From Calamus simplicifolius (taxonomy: Eukaryota; Streptophyta; Magnoliopsida; Arecales; Arecaceae): a stretch of DNA of 64,000 bases. Both the position numbers and the translations under genes were made by a program. Below are positions 48,900-62,259 of the stretch, piece by piece (the first letter of the stretch is position 1; each line of letters begins with the position of its first letter). Where the stretch lies: positions 124,001-188,000 of the forward strand of contig UESW01001611.1 in assembly GCA_900491605.1 (NCBI GenBank). The letters are read 5' to 3'. The notes below the pieces were generated by a model. That model was not told where the DNA came from and did not search any database. It was given only the letters and a program-made list of their open reading frames with translations.

Positions 48900-51800
48900 C
48901 CTACTTTGATTAGTAATGTACTTTAATTCCAGTTAATAATGGTACGTACTACTTGGTTTGTAAGTGCAACAACCTTAACACAAGTGATCATTATGATTCA
49001 CTGTTTCTTGAGTACCGCATGCTTCTGATGAGTTCTGCATGCCTCCTTTGCATCCTAAACGTTGCAAGTACATGAATATGTAATTAATTATCTGAAATAT
49101 GTAATGATATATCGCTATAACCATGAAATAATTAAAAGATTTTTTGTAATCCAATGAAATTCAAGGCGATAACCCACCTGTTTAATTTTCTGGAAAAAAG
49201 AACAAAAGTAAAAGTGAATTTTTTGTAGTTAAGCTGAATTTTCAGTTGCATTTTCCAACAGGCTAACAATCTAACAGCGAGCAAATCAACCCAAAGAATA
49301 TATACTATTTTCAGGTAAATGGTTCTTTGAGATTGAAGGAAGAGGAAGCTAGTTCCATATTTGACTTCTCTTTGCTCTGGTTGAGGGCGTACGTCAAGAT
49401 TACTCATTAATGAAAAAATGGCTCACTGCATGTATATTGTTCTCTGCCTAGCTAGCTTGGAGCAATATTATTGCATTGGTTTTTGCTGTCAGTGACGGAT
49501 CAAAACTTTGGCTATAAGTAGGGATTGTTGTTCAGCACTGATCAGTTTGAGGTTTGATGATCACTTCACATGATTTTTGGCTGTTTGCTGTAATCCTCAA
49601 GCAGTTCTCTACACGGGGATTAATCATTGTCTCATCCTTTGTTGAGTAACATCCAAGCTCAGCCAAACTCATCAGGGTTCAACTGACGTTAGGTGACCTG
49701 AGAACAGATTTCTTTAGAAATTCCCATCTGCAAGAATGGTTTCCAGCACCTTTTAAATTTCTCTTTACCTGTTATTGGTCAGAAGCATTGTCATCCGTGA
49801 TAATGGGTTAAAAACTACAATTAATAATCAACTTGGTCTTGTTCGCCGGCCATGTGGATCAATAGTTCTCCTACCCAATTGGTCTGATTATAATGCGGCT
49901 GTCAAATTTGCCACCACTTGATTATGCTTGTTGTCAAACAGTACTACTAGATTAATATATATAAGAAGTTGGTTCAGGAATAAACACTATTTTTTACGTG
50001 CAAGTGGTACGATTTAAACCAAGAAAGTCTGGGCACCTTCGACAAGTCTTCACTGAAGCTTCTGGGAGGACATGGTAGTGCTTGACCCAGGAGGAAGATG
50101 CCCATTAGAGGAAAAAAGATGGAACGTCCAGTCATGGCACAGAATATATATGCTATCGCAAGTGAAAAAGAAGTCTGGTCTTAGGTGACAAGTCTCTCCT
50201 TGGACTGCTCCTTTTACCTTTCGGAGCCGTGAAAAGCAAATGGCTTTGTCCACTATCATCATGGGTACAGAGAAGAAATATCCTCTCCTAGACAGACTCC
50301 TAGTGCTTCTTTCTATGCACAAAAGCAGCTTCCTTGTTGCTCTAATATCATCATGCACACATTCACCACTAATAAGCTTCTATAATTCATGTTCTATTCC
50401 TAACCATGCACCAGCTTCCACTGTATATATGTTATCCCATACGTCTATGCATGTATCATCTCCGAAACCTAATTTCTGGAGATGATATCGATCGCTCTGT
50501 GGTTGATAACCAATACGGTGTTAATTTGGACGTTAATTTCTTTTGGAAGAGATTGTGGCCGGCCGGGTCTCTCTGTGGTTCTCTTTGAGCCACGAATTAA
50601 TTAAGAAGATAACTTGGCAGCTATTAATCTCATTGTTTATGTGATCCCAAGGAGGTGCAAACACTTTGTGCTTGTTTGTGTGCACACTAAGTTATATATG
50701 GTGGATGGTTGTGGGAGATGCTGTCTTGCTGATGTTGATGCATTAGCCGGCATCGTACGGTCACAAACAGGCCCCCTGTTAAAAGAATGTCAGCATCGGT
50801 AGCCTAGACCCATGTCGATCTCTCCATTAAAAAACAAAAAAAAGAAAGAAAGAAAGAATGAAAAGGGTGCTAGGCTAAGCCATCATGACGTGGAGGTCAC
50901 CAAGTTCTGGGTAGCCCACTTGAACCTTTTTATCCTGTTCTCTTTTTGCCTTGTTGCTCCTCACTATTATTCTATCGCGTTCGCTGCTGCTTGCTTCTTT
51001 TCGCTTGGATGCCATGGGGATCCCCCTTGTTGTTTGCCATCGATGGGTCAGAGGAAAACATGGGCTCTCTCAGCCCCTCTCTTCTTGTGGGTGTGGCAGG
51101 TTGCACTATCTGTAACTTTGGCCGGTGGACAGATAATCTCCGTATATATGTCAAAGGCCATCAAGTGCTTCTTTGATTCATGAGGGATGCCGTAAATAGA
51201 TGTGCAGGACAAGAAGAGTGAGGCCAGAGGGTCAACTGGACCTCGGAGACATATATATATATATCTTTTATTTACTTCTTTGTTTCAATAGGAAATCCAC
51301 TTCTTTTAATTTGGTCCATTATATTTTGGAAGAGTTAGCTTTAACCTCTTTGTTCTCATATATTTGAACCGCAATTCACAATCCGTGGAGGTGTAGTAGG
51401 TTAACGAGGGACACGAAACTATATCATAGACAAAGGGTGCGCTGTATATGTGGCATATATCTTATCTGGTTGCCACTCTTTTCTTCTCTTAAAGATGGGT
51501 TACGACATTTAATTTAGAGATGAGGGAGAGACTCTAAAACTCAATTCTTTGACTCGGGAGAAAATTATGTTTTAAGAGAGGCATGATCTAATGATTGCCG
51601 TATTAATTCAACCATGCACCCAGAAGGATCATGGTAAAAAAATCACTCTATATATATATAACCTATATCCCTAACAAAACTATCCTGATATTTTCAAAGA
51701 TTCTGCAAAAATATATTTTTGAATGTCTATGATTTTCTTGGCTCGTAAAATCAGCAACGGCATTTGTACCAATATATTACTAATTTGATACAATACGAGT

Positions 51801-54800
51801 TATGTGTGGCATGATACGGATTTTATACTGAAATAAGATGCTCTTTATTTTTTTATTCTTAATGATAATACTACTTGGCATATATATTAGACGGTTCACC
51901 TCAGTTCATATTGGCTCAATTTATACTGTAAGGTTGATCTTAATGAATTAAAACTTGGTACCTTATTGGTATATATCGGTATGATAGATCTTAATATATT
52001 GTATTAATGTTGTTCTTTGTTACTATATAAATTAGTAAAATGCTATATGAAGATTGATGTTGAGGATGGTACTTGTGCAAACTTTTGATATTCTTATTTT
52101 TATCTTTATCTTTTTTGAAAGCAATAAATTAATCTTTATGGTCTGTTTGGATCTTTAGAGTAGAGAAGAAGGGAAGGATGAAGGGTGAGGAAAGAAAGGA
52201 AGAAAAGAGTAGAGGATAACCAAAAAGGAAGGAGAGAGGAGGATTGTTATCCCCTCATTATTTGAAAAGAAGGAGAAGGAAAAAAAAGGATAAGTTAAAT
52301 TTATCTTATTTGGATAAAGAGAAAGAAGAAAGGAGAGGAGTTATATTTATAAAATCACAAACATATTCTTATTATGAGAAAATTTAAATTAATTTGTAGG
52401 GATAAAGTTGAAAAGATAAAGCAAAAATTATAAAGTCATTGCTTTCTTTTTTTTTTTTTTTTTTTTCTTTCCTAAATTGAGAAGGATAAAGAAATTTAAC
52501 TTATTGAGGATGAATGGAGGGAAATGTGCATCCCTCCCCTTCCTCCTTTTTCCTTTCATCCAAAAAAAAAAATTCATAAAACCGTTTCTTTTCCTTTTTC
52601 CTTCTCTCTTTTAGATTAACCTTTATCAAACATACCTTTACTATCAAAAGTTCATTATAAATATTTTACAAATAATTTTAAAAAAACAGGAAGGTTTCAT
52701 GATCCATGTTATACTACTAGCTAGGTTCATTTTTTTCTTGGATTTTCGAAATCAAAAATAGAAAAAAAAGGCAATGAAAAACGGGCTCTTAGTCTTGGTA
52801 ATCTTTTGTGATTTTTCTTTGCTTATAAGGTGACTAGAATGAGATTAGTCTCATAATGAATAGATTGTTAGCATAAGGTTCAAAGATCATCCAAATAGGC
52901 CTCTTAAGCAACTTGGGCTTATTAACAGTTAAATGGATGCTGCCTAGTTTTGGACCTCAAATAGTTGCTAGCACTTGGTGGCCGAGCTTTGGGCTTTTGT
53001 TATTAGTGGGAACATAATAAATTGCCATACAGGCCACGCATGACGCGACTGAGAAAAGGTTCTGAAAAGCTGGAGAGTGGAGGAGAAAGGTAGACACCCT
53101 AACCTTTGAATGGTTTTCAGATCAAGAATCCAAACATGGCAGTCATAATTTGCTAAGACCATATCTGTTGCTGTACGACACAGCTGTGGAATCTGATTCT
53201 GGATCAAGAAAGAAACGATAGCAGTATATGATAGGAAGTGGAAAAGCCTAAAAGTTGCTTTGAGTAAATGCTACCAGTCCAAGCATGTGAAATTTATGCA
53301 TTACTCCTTTGTGAAGGCACTAATTCATTTTATTAGTCCCATTACTCCTTTGTCGAGCTAGACAGACAGACAGACACAGATGGATGGATAGCTAGCTTTT
53401 TGTTTAGCAGTAGTGTGTCTATCAAGATGTGCATTGAGATGCTAATTGATTTTTTTTTTTAAATGTTAGAATGCATTTTCATTATAACAAAGATTCATTC
53501 AATTTTATTGAAAAATGTTTCTAACAAGATCAGTGCAATCTTGGAACAATAGGCGTAAAGGGAGCAGAATATCAACAATTAGTGATATAGGCATTTGAAA
53601 GCCGGAAATCATGCAGCCAGAGTGGAGCACTGCCCATGTCAGATGACCCCAGAACAAAGGTCTGGCCTTGACAATTCAATGCAAGACACAGGTTGCAACA
53701 ATTTCAAATAAATCATCAATAGTTGGAATGTCAAGTAGACATACTTTTAGTACAAAAAGATATCATGGCATATTTGAAAGATATTGATGTCCAGGAGTGT
53801 CGATGGGCAGAGATTTCCATAGTTTGATTTCATCCAATAGCTGAAAGTCTCAAGTCCGAGGCCGGTCTGGCCCAAGCTTGACCTGAGACTGGAGCACAGG
53901 AGCACAGGAGCATAGTCAAGTTCCATTTGGGCTACCATGGAATTTTCAGTACACATGCACGCGCTTACAGAATTTCTGCCAATGGTCCAGTTTTGTGTTG
54001 TCTGCCAGGCTGCAGTGTGGAGAATTTTTCACTGAAGCGAAGTAGGATTACTCATATCTTTCTTGGTCGTAATTTTTCATAAGGTTGGCTTGATCATTTT
54101 GCTAGTACAAAGTGGAATTTGGCCTGTGAGCTAGCTCTGTGTTCCTTGAAGCGAAGAGCCAACGGTCCCTGGATGGCTGTAGATTTAAGTAGTGTGATGC
54201 GCTGTAGTTCTACAGCTAAGGATCTCAGACACAGTGCTGAATCCCTTTTCAGTATTTTCACCCAAAAAGGTAAAATCACAGTGCTGAATTGTTGTTGCTC
54301 TCGAGCTAATTCTGGGGACACTGACCAAAGTCATCCTTCAGACCTGCACTTGCCTGAAAAACTTAAGAACTGATTTGGTAAAGGTCAACACAGGATAGGG
54401 GTTTCTTTTATTGGACAATGGGGGGAATCTTTCTTTCTGCAAAATTTTGGCACCAGCTGGACTAACTTCAGGCAAGCAAATTCCGAGGCAACAGTCATTA
54501 GAGTCCAAGCTGAGGGAAATTTATTACGTTCCTCTGGCTATTATCTCTGTCATTGTTTCAGATGCAATTCTATACTCATGCAATGGGAAACTCTTTCAAT
54601 GTTTCTGAACGTTTATGTAATACCAATATGGTGGACATTCAACTGTGTTCATCCAATCTCCACTTGAAATGAAAATTTTAACTCTAGTTAAAATGCAGCC
54701 ATGCCATGCTCCCTATATAAAATTTTGTACTTAGTGCTAGTTATATATATTCATGGATGTAATACTGATTGCTATGTAGTGCAAATAATAATAGCTTTAA

Positions 54801-54949
54801 TATTATCAACAGGTAATCTGAATACAATTATATTTCGCTGAAACAACTGTTGCTATGACCAATATTTTATTCTCTCAAGAGTATATAGTATGGACTTGCT
54901 TTCATTATAATGGTGCATGAATAACAAAAAGCCTGACCCATTAAGTGCA
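48900..54949. other. Intergenic region without recognised genes
   Basis: AT-rich, with AT microsatellites (about 51,250-51,263) and T runs (about 52,447-52,466). Small frames at 50240-51183, 53747-53956 and 54119-54608 show no domain, motif or splice partners. Apart from the candidate MITE below I see nothing supportable. Confidence 0.4.
52140..52636. mobile_element. Candidate MITE
   Basis: The start (GGTCTGTTTGGATCTTTAG) resembles the reverse complement of the end (GGTATGTTTGATAAAGG), each followed inward by purine-rich AGAGAAGG-type sequence. About 0.5 kb, no coding capacity. No clean TSD could be found, so this remains tentative. Confidence 0.4.
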
Positions 54950-54954
54950 TGAGC

Positions 54955-56388
54955 TGTTGGGTTTTGTTCATATTAAACTAAGCGTGCATGTCTCGGATGA
55001 GAGTTGGAACTCTCTCACAGTGGCGATTCTCATAACAAAAAAATTATTATGAAGTCTCGCGGCGCTTTGATGAATCGTCGCGTTCCAACCACAATGCTCG
55101 GTTTCAAAAGGCAATCCAGAAAATATATATATATATTGCCTACAATCAAGGGTTCTGATGTGGGGTAAATTGTCATCGTATCGACACTCGTGCACATGAC
55201 AAAAGGATCGAGACCACTTTTGATTTTCAAACAGCCAGCTATCATATTTAGAAAATAACATAGCTGATACACCTCGACAAGACCAAACCATCCTCGGACA
55301 AAGTCACTCTCAGATTGAATCATTTCAAGCCATTCTTTTGCCCCAGCAGAGCTGAGCTATCCTCATATCTCGGCTGAACCAAGATATTCATATGCCTCAG
55401 TAGAGCCGAGGCATTCTATCCTCATATACTCAACGACACCAAAATATTTTATGCCTCGACCAAAGCTTCTGCTTCGGCCAGATCGAACTGTTCTTATACC
55501 TCAATCAGATCGAGGCATTCAAATGCCTCGATGGAGCCGAGCTATTTTTGTACTTCAGCTAGGCCGAGGGGCCTCTGAACCTCTACGGAACCAAGCACGA
55601 AAGAATTTAAATTCATGGTAGTTTGATAAGATTCTAGCCGTATATGCCCCCAACGATCTTGAGCGAAAAATTATGCTAGTAATATCAGAAGTGGCCTAAA
55701 GCCTATAAAATCATCGAATCTCAAAGCATCAACCAGCTCCTCTAGCCGTCGATTCTCTAACTAACTAGATACTGATACTACCGGCCTCATAACAAACTTG
55801 ATTCGAATCTGATTCGAATTTGAATGGTTTTGGACCCCTTATGACACATCCAAGGAATCAGGTGATCGCCTATAAATACCCTTGTCCTAAAGCTCCTTAG
55901 GTACGTTGGCATTGACTCTCTGGCTAAAAGCTTTATTAAATCTCAAGCAGAGCTCAGAGCTCTCGAGAGGCCATTTCTTGAGGGACTCTTCTGCGAGAGT
56001 CTTCTCCTTATCTTGTTGTGAATCTTCATTGACTTGGCATTGAGGGTCTTCCACAGAGAGCCATCCTCGATACTCTCTGCTGAGGACTGTCTTGCAGGTT
56101 TCGTTCGGACGAGAGATCGGCGTTTAGATCTGGAGTCAAACTGCATCCGAGTTGGAGAGTGGATTTTGCAGCAACATGTTCATTAATGCTTTTATGCTCC
56201 CTTGATCAAGGCTTGTTAAAATCCTGCAAACGTATTTGTAGTTGGCTCAAAAAGCATTCCATAAAGCGCAAATAACGTTTGAGGACAATGATTCAATCGT
56301 GTTCAAGCCTTGGTTCTTATCCTATCTTCATCTCTTGGTTTTAATCATTATCTCTATCTCTTCTTCCTTTCTTCAAATACTCAACAAT
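54955..56388 (+). repeat. 5' LTR, interrupted by a solo LTR
   Basis: Without the 1021-bp insert and one 5-bp duplication it is 408 bp, matching the 405-bp 3' LTR. Both contain AAACTAAGCGTGC, TGCC(T/C)AC(A/G)ATCAAGGGTTC and GCAAATAACGTTTGAG. Confidence 0.9.
55156..56176 (+). mobile_element. Solo LTR of another retrotransposon family
   Basis: A 1021-bp block TGATGTGGGG...GCAGCAACA with TG...CA ends, flanked by GGTTC (55151-55155) and TGTTC (56177-56181), a 5-bp TSD with one mismatch. The 3' LTR of the host copia shows the uninterrupted site (AAGGGTTCATTAATGC), which proves an insertion. It contains a ~40-bp-period repeat of CCTCG..GAGCCGAGG (about 55,330-55,590) and a TATAAATA box at 55871-55878. 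No internal retrotransposon genes remain. Confidence 0.88.
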
Positions 56389-56404
56389 CTCAAACAGTAT
56401 CTGA

Positions 56405-59400
56405 ATGGAGACCGAGACTACCGTGTCCACCATCAAACTCATGAACCAAAACCTCATGAGATTGGATCATTTTGATGGCACCAATTTTACACGATGGCAA
56501 GACAAACTTAAGTTCTTATCCATGGCGTTGAAGATCTTCTATGTGTTGGATCCAAATTTGCACCTATTCTCGAGCCCACCGCCGATGACTCTGAGAACTC
56601 AAGGCCGAAAGAAAGAAGAGGCGTGAAGATGAACTCGTATGTCATGGACACATTTTCAATGTATTGTCAGATCTCCTCTACGACCTCTATACCACACACA
56701 ATCTTCGCGAGAGATTGGGAACGCGCTTGAATTAAAGTATAAGGCTGAGGAAGAAGGTACTAAAAAAAAATTCATCTCTAAATACTTTGATTTTAAGATG
56801 ATTGATGAGAAAGCAATTCTTGCACAAGTACATGAAATTATTGTCAACAAGTTGGTGGCTGTGAAGATAGAAGTTTCTAAACCTTTCCAAGTCGGTGCAA
56901 TTATTGCAAAGTTACCACCGTCTTGGAATAAATTTAGGAAGAAATTTTTTCACAAGTCCGAGGATTATTCCTTTTAACAATTATAAAAATACTTTCGAAT
57001 CGAAGAGAAATCGAGGTGCGTGAAAAGCTTGAGAAAGTAGATATTAGAATTTCTAAGGCAAATGCTGTGAGCAATCATAAGAAGTTTAAGAAAACTAAAG
57101 AGAACAAACTTGGTCTCAAAAAGGATCAAGACAAGTTTAAGAAATCCACAAAAATAAGCCCTATGTGAGTTGCTTTTTATGTGGCAAACATGGGCACTTT
57201 GCTTGTAATTGCAGCAGCGAAAGGGGCAATCCAATAAGACAAATGTAACCGAAGTAGACGATGAGATCGTTGCCATCGTGAGCGAAGTCATGGTAGTCAG
57301 AGGCAAGGTTCGTGGTTGGTGGTATAATACTTGTGCCACCGTCCATGTTTCCTATGATAAGTCACTTTTCAAGACTTATGTGGATATTATCAATGGCAAG
57401 AAATTCAAATGGGCAATGAAGGCGATCCAAGGTGCTTGGGAAAGAAAGCGTGGATCTCCACTTCATATCTGGCAAGAAGATCACTTTGATAATTGTGTTG
57501 TATGTGCCAGATATGAATAAGATTCTTGTTAGTGGAGATTTATTGGGTAAATTGGGGATTAAAAGTGTATTTGAATCAAAAAAACTTATACTATTCTGCA
57601 ATGGTATTTTGTTAAAAAGGCTACTCTACTGATGGAATGATCAAGCTTTGTATTGTTGACAATAAAAAATAATAATAATGTATCTTCTGCTTATATTGAT
57701 GATTTCATTACTTTATGGCATTGTAGATTAGCACATATTGGTATTAGCACTATGAAAGATTAATTAAATGTGACATAATTTTTTGCAATGTTGATAAGTT
57801 TAATAAATATAAAATTTGTATTAAATCGAAGATGACTAAGAAGCCATTTCATAGTGTAGAGAGAAATACTAATTTGCTAGAACTTGTGTATAGTGATATT
57901 TGTGAGTTAAATGGTATATTAACTAGAGATGGTAATAGATATTTATTTTATTGATGATTGCTCTAGATATACATACATTTACTTACTTAAATACAAAGAT
58001 GAGGCTTTTCATGCTTTTAAATTTATAAAGTAGAAATTAAAAATCAATTAAGTAGAATATTAAAATCCTTAGAAGTGATAGGGGTGAAGAATATTTTTTA
58101 ATGATTTTAATATATTTTATGAATAAAAAGAATCATACATGAGTGCTCCGCCCCACGCACACCTGAACAAAATGGGTTAGCAAACGTAAAAATTGAACCT
58201 TTCTAGAGATGATAAATGCCATGTTGTTGCATGCCGAGTTGCCTTTTAATTTGTTGGGTAAAGCATTATTATATGTATATCATATTCTTAATAGAATTCC
58301 TACTAAAAAGAATAAGACCTCTTCATATAAGTTATGGAAAGGCAGAAAGCCTAATATAGGCTATTTTAAAGTGTGGGGGTGTCTTACTTATTGCAAGAAC
58401 ATTGATCCTAAAAGAATCAAGTTGGGTCCTTATGGAATTAGGTCTTTTTTTATAGGATATGCTACAAATAGCAAGCCTATAGACTCCTTAATTTGGAGTC
58501 TAATTTGATAATAGAATCTAGAAATATAGAGTTCTTTGAGAATTTGACCACTTTCGGAAATAATTCTCAAAGTCCCATAAATAAAGATTCTTGCGAAGAG
58601 AATACTTCAAAGGTTGTTGAAGAAGAACAACCATAACTTTGAAAAAGTAAATGAATCCGAAAAGTTAAGTATTTAGGACCCGAAGAGATAGGTTTTCAAC
58701 TCATTTCTTTCTATTTGGTAGAAGAAAGTTGAGAGAATTTTATTCATAAGATACCTATTGTTCTTCAAGTGGAAGATGATTCTAAAACTTTTAAGGAGCA
58801 ATGGCTTTGAGAGATTCTGTTTTTGGAATGAAGCTATTCAAGATGAGATGGATTCTATTATGTCAAACCATACTTCGGAGCTTGTCGATTTACATAGAGG
58901 GTCTAAGCCTATTGGTTATAAATGGATGTTTAAGAAGAAGAATCATAGTGATGATACTTTAAATACCTATAAGACTAGACTAGTAGCTAAAGGTTTTCGA
59001 TAAAAGAAGGAATTGACTATTTTGATACATATGCACCTATAGCTAGAATAACAACAACCAGAGTATTGTTTGCATTAGCTTCATTGCACAACCTTTATAT
59101 TAATCAAATGGATGTCAAAACGGTATTCCTAAATGGTAATCTTGATGAGAAGGTCTATATGGAGCAATCAGAGGGTTTTGTTCTACCGAGTAATGAACAT
59201 AAAGTGTGCAAGCTTATTAAATCCTTATATGGATTGAAACAAGCGTCCAAACAATGGCATGAGAAGTTTGACTTGTCATACTCTCAAATAGATTTGTTCA
59301 CAACGTTTCTGACAAGTGTTTATATACTAAAGTGCATGGTGACTTTATGGTATATGTGTGCCTTTATGTTGATAATATGTTGATCATTAACAATGAAATG

Positions 59401-60314
59401 AAAGACATATAAGAAATGAAGAGGTTTTTATCATTCACTTTTAAGATGAAAGGTCTTGGACAAGTTGACACTATTTTGAACATCAAAGTGAAACAAAATA
59501 GTGAGGGTTTTGAATTTGGTCAATCACATTATGTTGAAAAAATGTTATACAAGTTCAAACATTTGAAGTTTAAAGAAGTGAATACCCCATTCAATCCAAG
59601 TCTTAAGCTTGAAAAGAATAATGGACGAGCCATGACTCAACTTGAGTATGTAAGTGCTATTGGTTGTCTAATGTATTTGATGCAATACACTAGACCCGAC
59701 ATAGCATTTGCAGTTAGTAAGCTGAGTAGGTTTACTAGCAATCCGAGTGTAGAGCATTGGAAGGCTATTGGTAGAGTCTTTGGTTATCTTTTAAAATCCA
59801 AAAGGCTAGGTTTACAATACTCTAATTTTCTGCTATATTGAAAGGATATATCGATGCAAGTTGGATATCGAGTGTGGAGGATAGTAAATATACCATTGGT
59901 TGGGTGTTTACACTAGTGGGTAGTGCAATATCTTAAAAATCTACGAAACAAACTTGCATTACACACTCAACAATGGAGTCAGAATTTATGGCTCTAGCTT
60001 CAACAGGATATGAGGCTGAGTGGTTAAAGAATCTTCTATTGAAAATCCCATTGGCTTGTGAGAATATTTTAACTGTATCGATACATTGTGATAGCCAAGC
60101 CACTTTAGCCAGAACGTATAGCAAAGTTTACAATGAAAAGTCTAGACACATTAGTCTAAGACATGAGTATGTAAGAAAATTAATCAAGGATGGAATAATT
60201 TTTCTCATTTTTGTGCGATCAATCTATAATCTAGCTGATCCACTTACTAAACATCTTACAAGAGATTTAGTGAAGATGACTTACAGAGGAATGGATCTAA
60301 AACTCCTTGAATAA
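56405..60314 (+). pseudogene. Copia gag-pol polyprotein remnant
   Basis: Starts at ATG 56405 (METETTVSTIKLMNQNL). Order: gag (56.4-57.0 kb: AKLPPSWNKFRKKF); CCHC knuckle remnant near 57.17 kb; protease with WWYNTCATVH (the Asp of the sister copy is Asn here); GAG-pre-integrase; integrase (57.8-58.2 kb) with many stops; RT (58.85-59.8 kb: NQMDVKTVFLNGNL, KSLYGLKQASKQW, DIAFAV); RNase H (59973-60314: HCDSQATLA, LADPLTKHL). At least six frame breaks. Cannot be autonomous. Confidence 0.88.
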
Positions 60315-60842
60315 AAGTCCACCAATGATGACAACCCAACCTAATACTAGGAAATGACTAGTCTTAGGTTCAACGGGTAACAACAAGTCATTGATAAGTG
60401 GATTATAGTTGCATTTCGTGTATAGTGCTGACTGTTATAAGTTGAAGGGTTGAGTTTTTTAAACTCTTAATGAGGTTCAGTCATGTGGACAAGTATCTGT
60501 TATAATAGAGATACTGAAAGAACTTCACCTATGCGAACCTTGAGGTGGTGCCATCTCAAGTGAAAGTTAGAGTTTTTCTCATGAAAAGGTTCGTGAAACA
60601 GGATAAGCACATGGCCATAAATTGTGCTAAGTGAGTGGTGTAGTAAAGAACTCTAAGGAGTGTGTGTGGAGTGCCATCGATCTTTACATAAGGGATAACG
60701 GCTCAAAGCTCTCATGCTACCAGCTCGTTAAAACTTTATGATGCTTTCACTAAGGTTAGGTTCAAATAGAAAGATACCTTACTTTATTAATGGTTTTTAG
60801 TCTATTATGTATTGTACAGTCCAATGTGATCAAGTGGGGGAT
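60315..60842 (+). other. Noncoding 3' tail and polypurine tract of the copia element
   Basis: About 520 bp without a frame, closely similar to 17.58-18.03 kb (reverse complement) in the other copia copy. It ends in the polypurine tract AAGTGGGGGA that primes plus-strand synthesis. Confidence 0.75.
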
Positions 60843-61247
60843 TGTTGGGTTTTATTCATATTAAACTAAGCGTGCGTGTCTCGGGTGAGAGTCACGACTC
60901 TCTCGTGGCGGCGATTCTCACAATGAAAAATTATTACGAAGTATTGTGGCGCTTCGATGAATCAATGCGTCCCGGACCACAAAGCTCGGTTTCAAAAGGC
61001 ATATCAGAAAATATATATATATTGCCCACGATCAAGGGTTCATTAATGCTTTTATACATCCTTGATTAAGGTTTGTTAAAATCCTGCAAAATATTTATGG
61101 TTGGCTCAAAAAGCATTAAAGAGAGCGCAAATAACGTTTGAGAATAACGATTCAATCATGTGTTAAAGCCTCGATTCTTATCCTATCTTTATCTCTCGGT
61201 TTTAATTATTATCTCTGTCTCTTCTTTCTTTCTTCAAATTCTCAACA
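60843..61247 (+). repeat. 3' LTR of the copia element
   Basis: 405 bp, TGTTGGG...CTCAACA, uninterrupted. It preserves the empty site of the solo LTR nested in the 5' LTR. Confidence 0.9.
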
Positions 61248-61252
61248 TGAAC

Positions 61253-62255
61253 TCTCCCGTAATCAGGATCAAATGCAGGGATAGAGCCTACTTGGAAAAT
61301 TGCAGCCTGCTTAAACTCGTTGGACATGGACAAGATCTCATGTCAGGCCATTGTTGCCTGGCCTTCTCAGCTTGAAACGCCGATAGCTTTTGTTCTCTTT
61401 CGTATCTCTCGGATGGATCACCAAGCTATGAGGGTAGGTGACAGAGCGTTTGCTTTTCAACGGCCGACAAACTCACGGGTTGGGCAACACGCCGTCGCTT
61501 GTGCGCACTCGTGCCCGTATATCGGACTGCCGACCATTTCATTCGGTCGGCTGACCAGCTGTCCGCAGGCTCTCCCGAGTTCAGGTCTCTTCCTCTCAAC
61601 TCTTGTCGCCAAGAATAAGTCCAAAAGGCCATGAGGATTTTATTGTTTGATAATTTGATAGGAAGATGAAGGCCCCCGCATAACTTCTGTAAAGATCTCG
61701 GTTGAGATTAGATCCACAATGTGGATGGAAGCCTAAAAACCACCATAATATTAGAAGTTTCAGTGTGAATAGAATGTTTTCAAAATGATAGCTGCTAATT
61801 TGATCAGAAAAATAACAGCTGTTCAAATGCTAGTGATAAGTTGACATTTTCTCTACTTGGATGGCTAAAAGAATAACATTTATATCCTAATCTTCATGTC
61901 AGCTTAAGTTCTTTTTCTTTCGCCTTCAAGACTCCATATGCAGTGACATTACCAAACGTTTCGTGGAGGCATATCGCGGGGGAGGAGCGGACAGTGCGTT
62001 GGGAGGCGGCCGTTGGACCCCTTCCCGTGATAGGTGATCAAGCGTGGAACAGTGTGATTTTAAATCACCCTGAACCGGAGGCGGAGCTGGGGGAAGCTCT
62101 TCTTCTTCTTCTTCTTCCATTAGCCTGATAAGCATTTGGATCTTAGTTATTTCTCTTCTCCTTAGGTTCCTATACATTAACTTCAAACCTTATTGATCCA
62201 CAACTAGAATTTGGAGTTTTATTTCTTCCTTGGATGTCTCTGTTTTAGCTTTTCA
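61253..62255. other. Intergenic, nothing recognised
   Basis: Mixed GC content with a (CTT)n run at about 62,098-62,119. Frames on both strands (for example 61426-61632 on -) have no domain that I recognise. Confidence 0.4.
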
Positions 62256-62259
62256 AAAA

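Larger units (their letters stand above)
54955..61247 (+). mobile_element. Copia retrotransposon with two LTRs and TSD
   Basis: 5' LTR 54955-56388 (interrupted), internal region 56389-60842, 3' LTR 60843-61247. Both LTRs begin TGTTGGGTTTT and end CTCAACA. The flanks TGAGC (54950-54954) and TGAAC (61248-61252) are a 5-bp TSD with one mismatch. A polypurine tract (AAGTGGGGGA, 60832-60841) abuts the 3' LTR. Gene order gag-protease-integrase-RT-RNase H is copia. Coding sequence is closely similar to the copy in DAPF intron 2 but the U3 part of the LTR is unrelated. Confidence 0.9.

Noticed and set aside
50812..51183. 123-aa frame with hydrophobic stretches
   Set aside because: Begins in an AAAGAAAG repeat; no family resemblance, no conserved flanks.
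52132..52644. 8-bp TSD for the candidate MITE
   Set aside because: ATCTTTAT and TTTACTAT agree at only four of eight positions, so no TSD is claimed.
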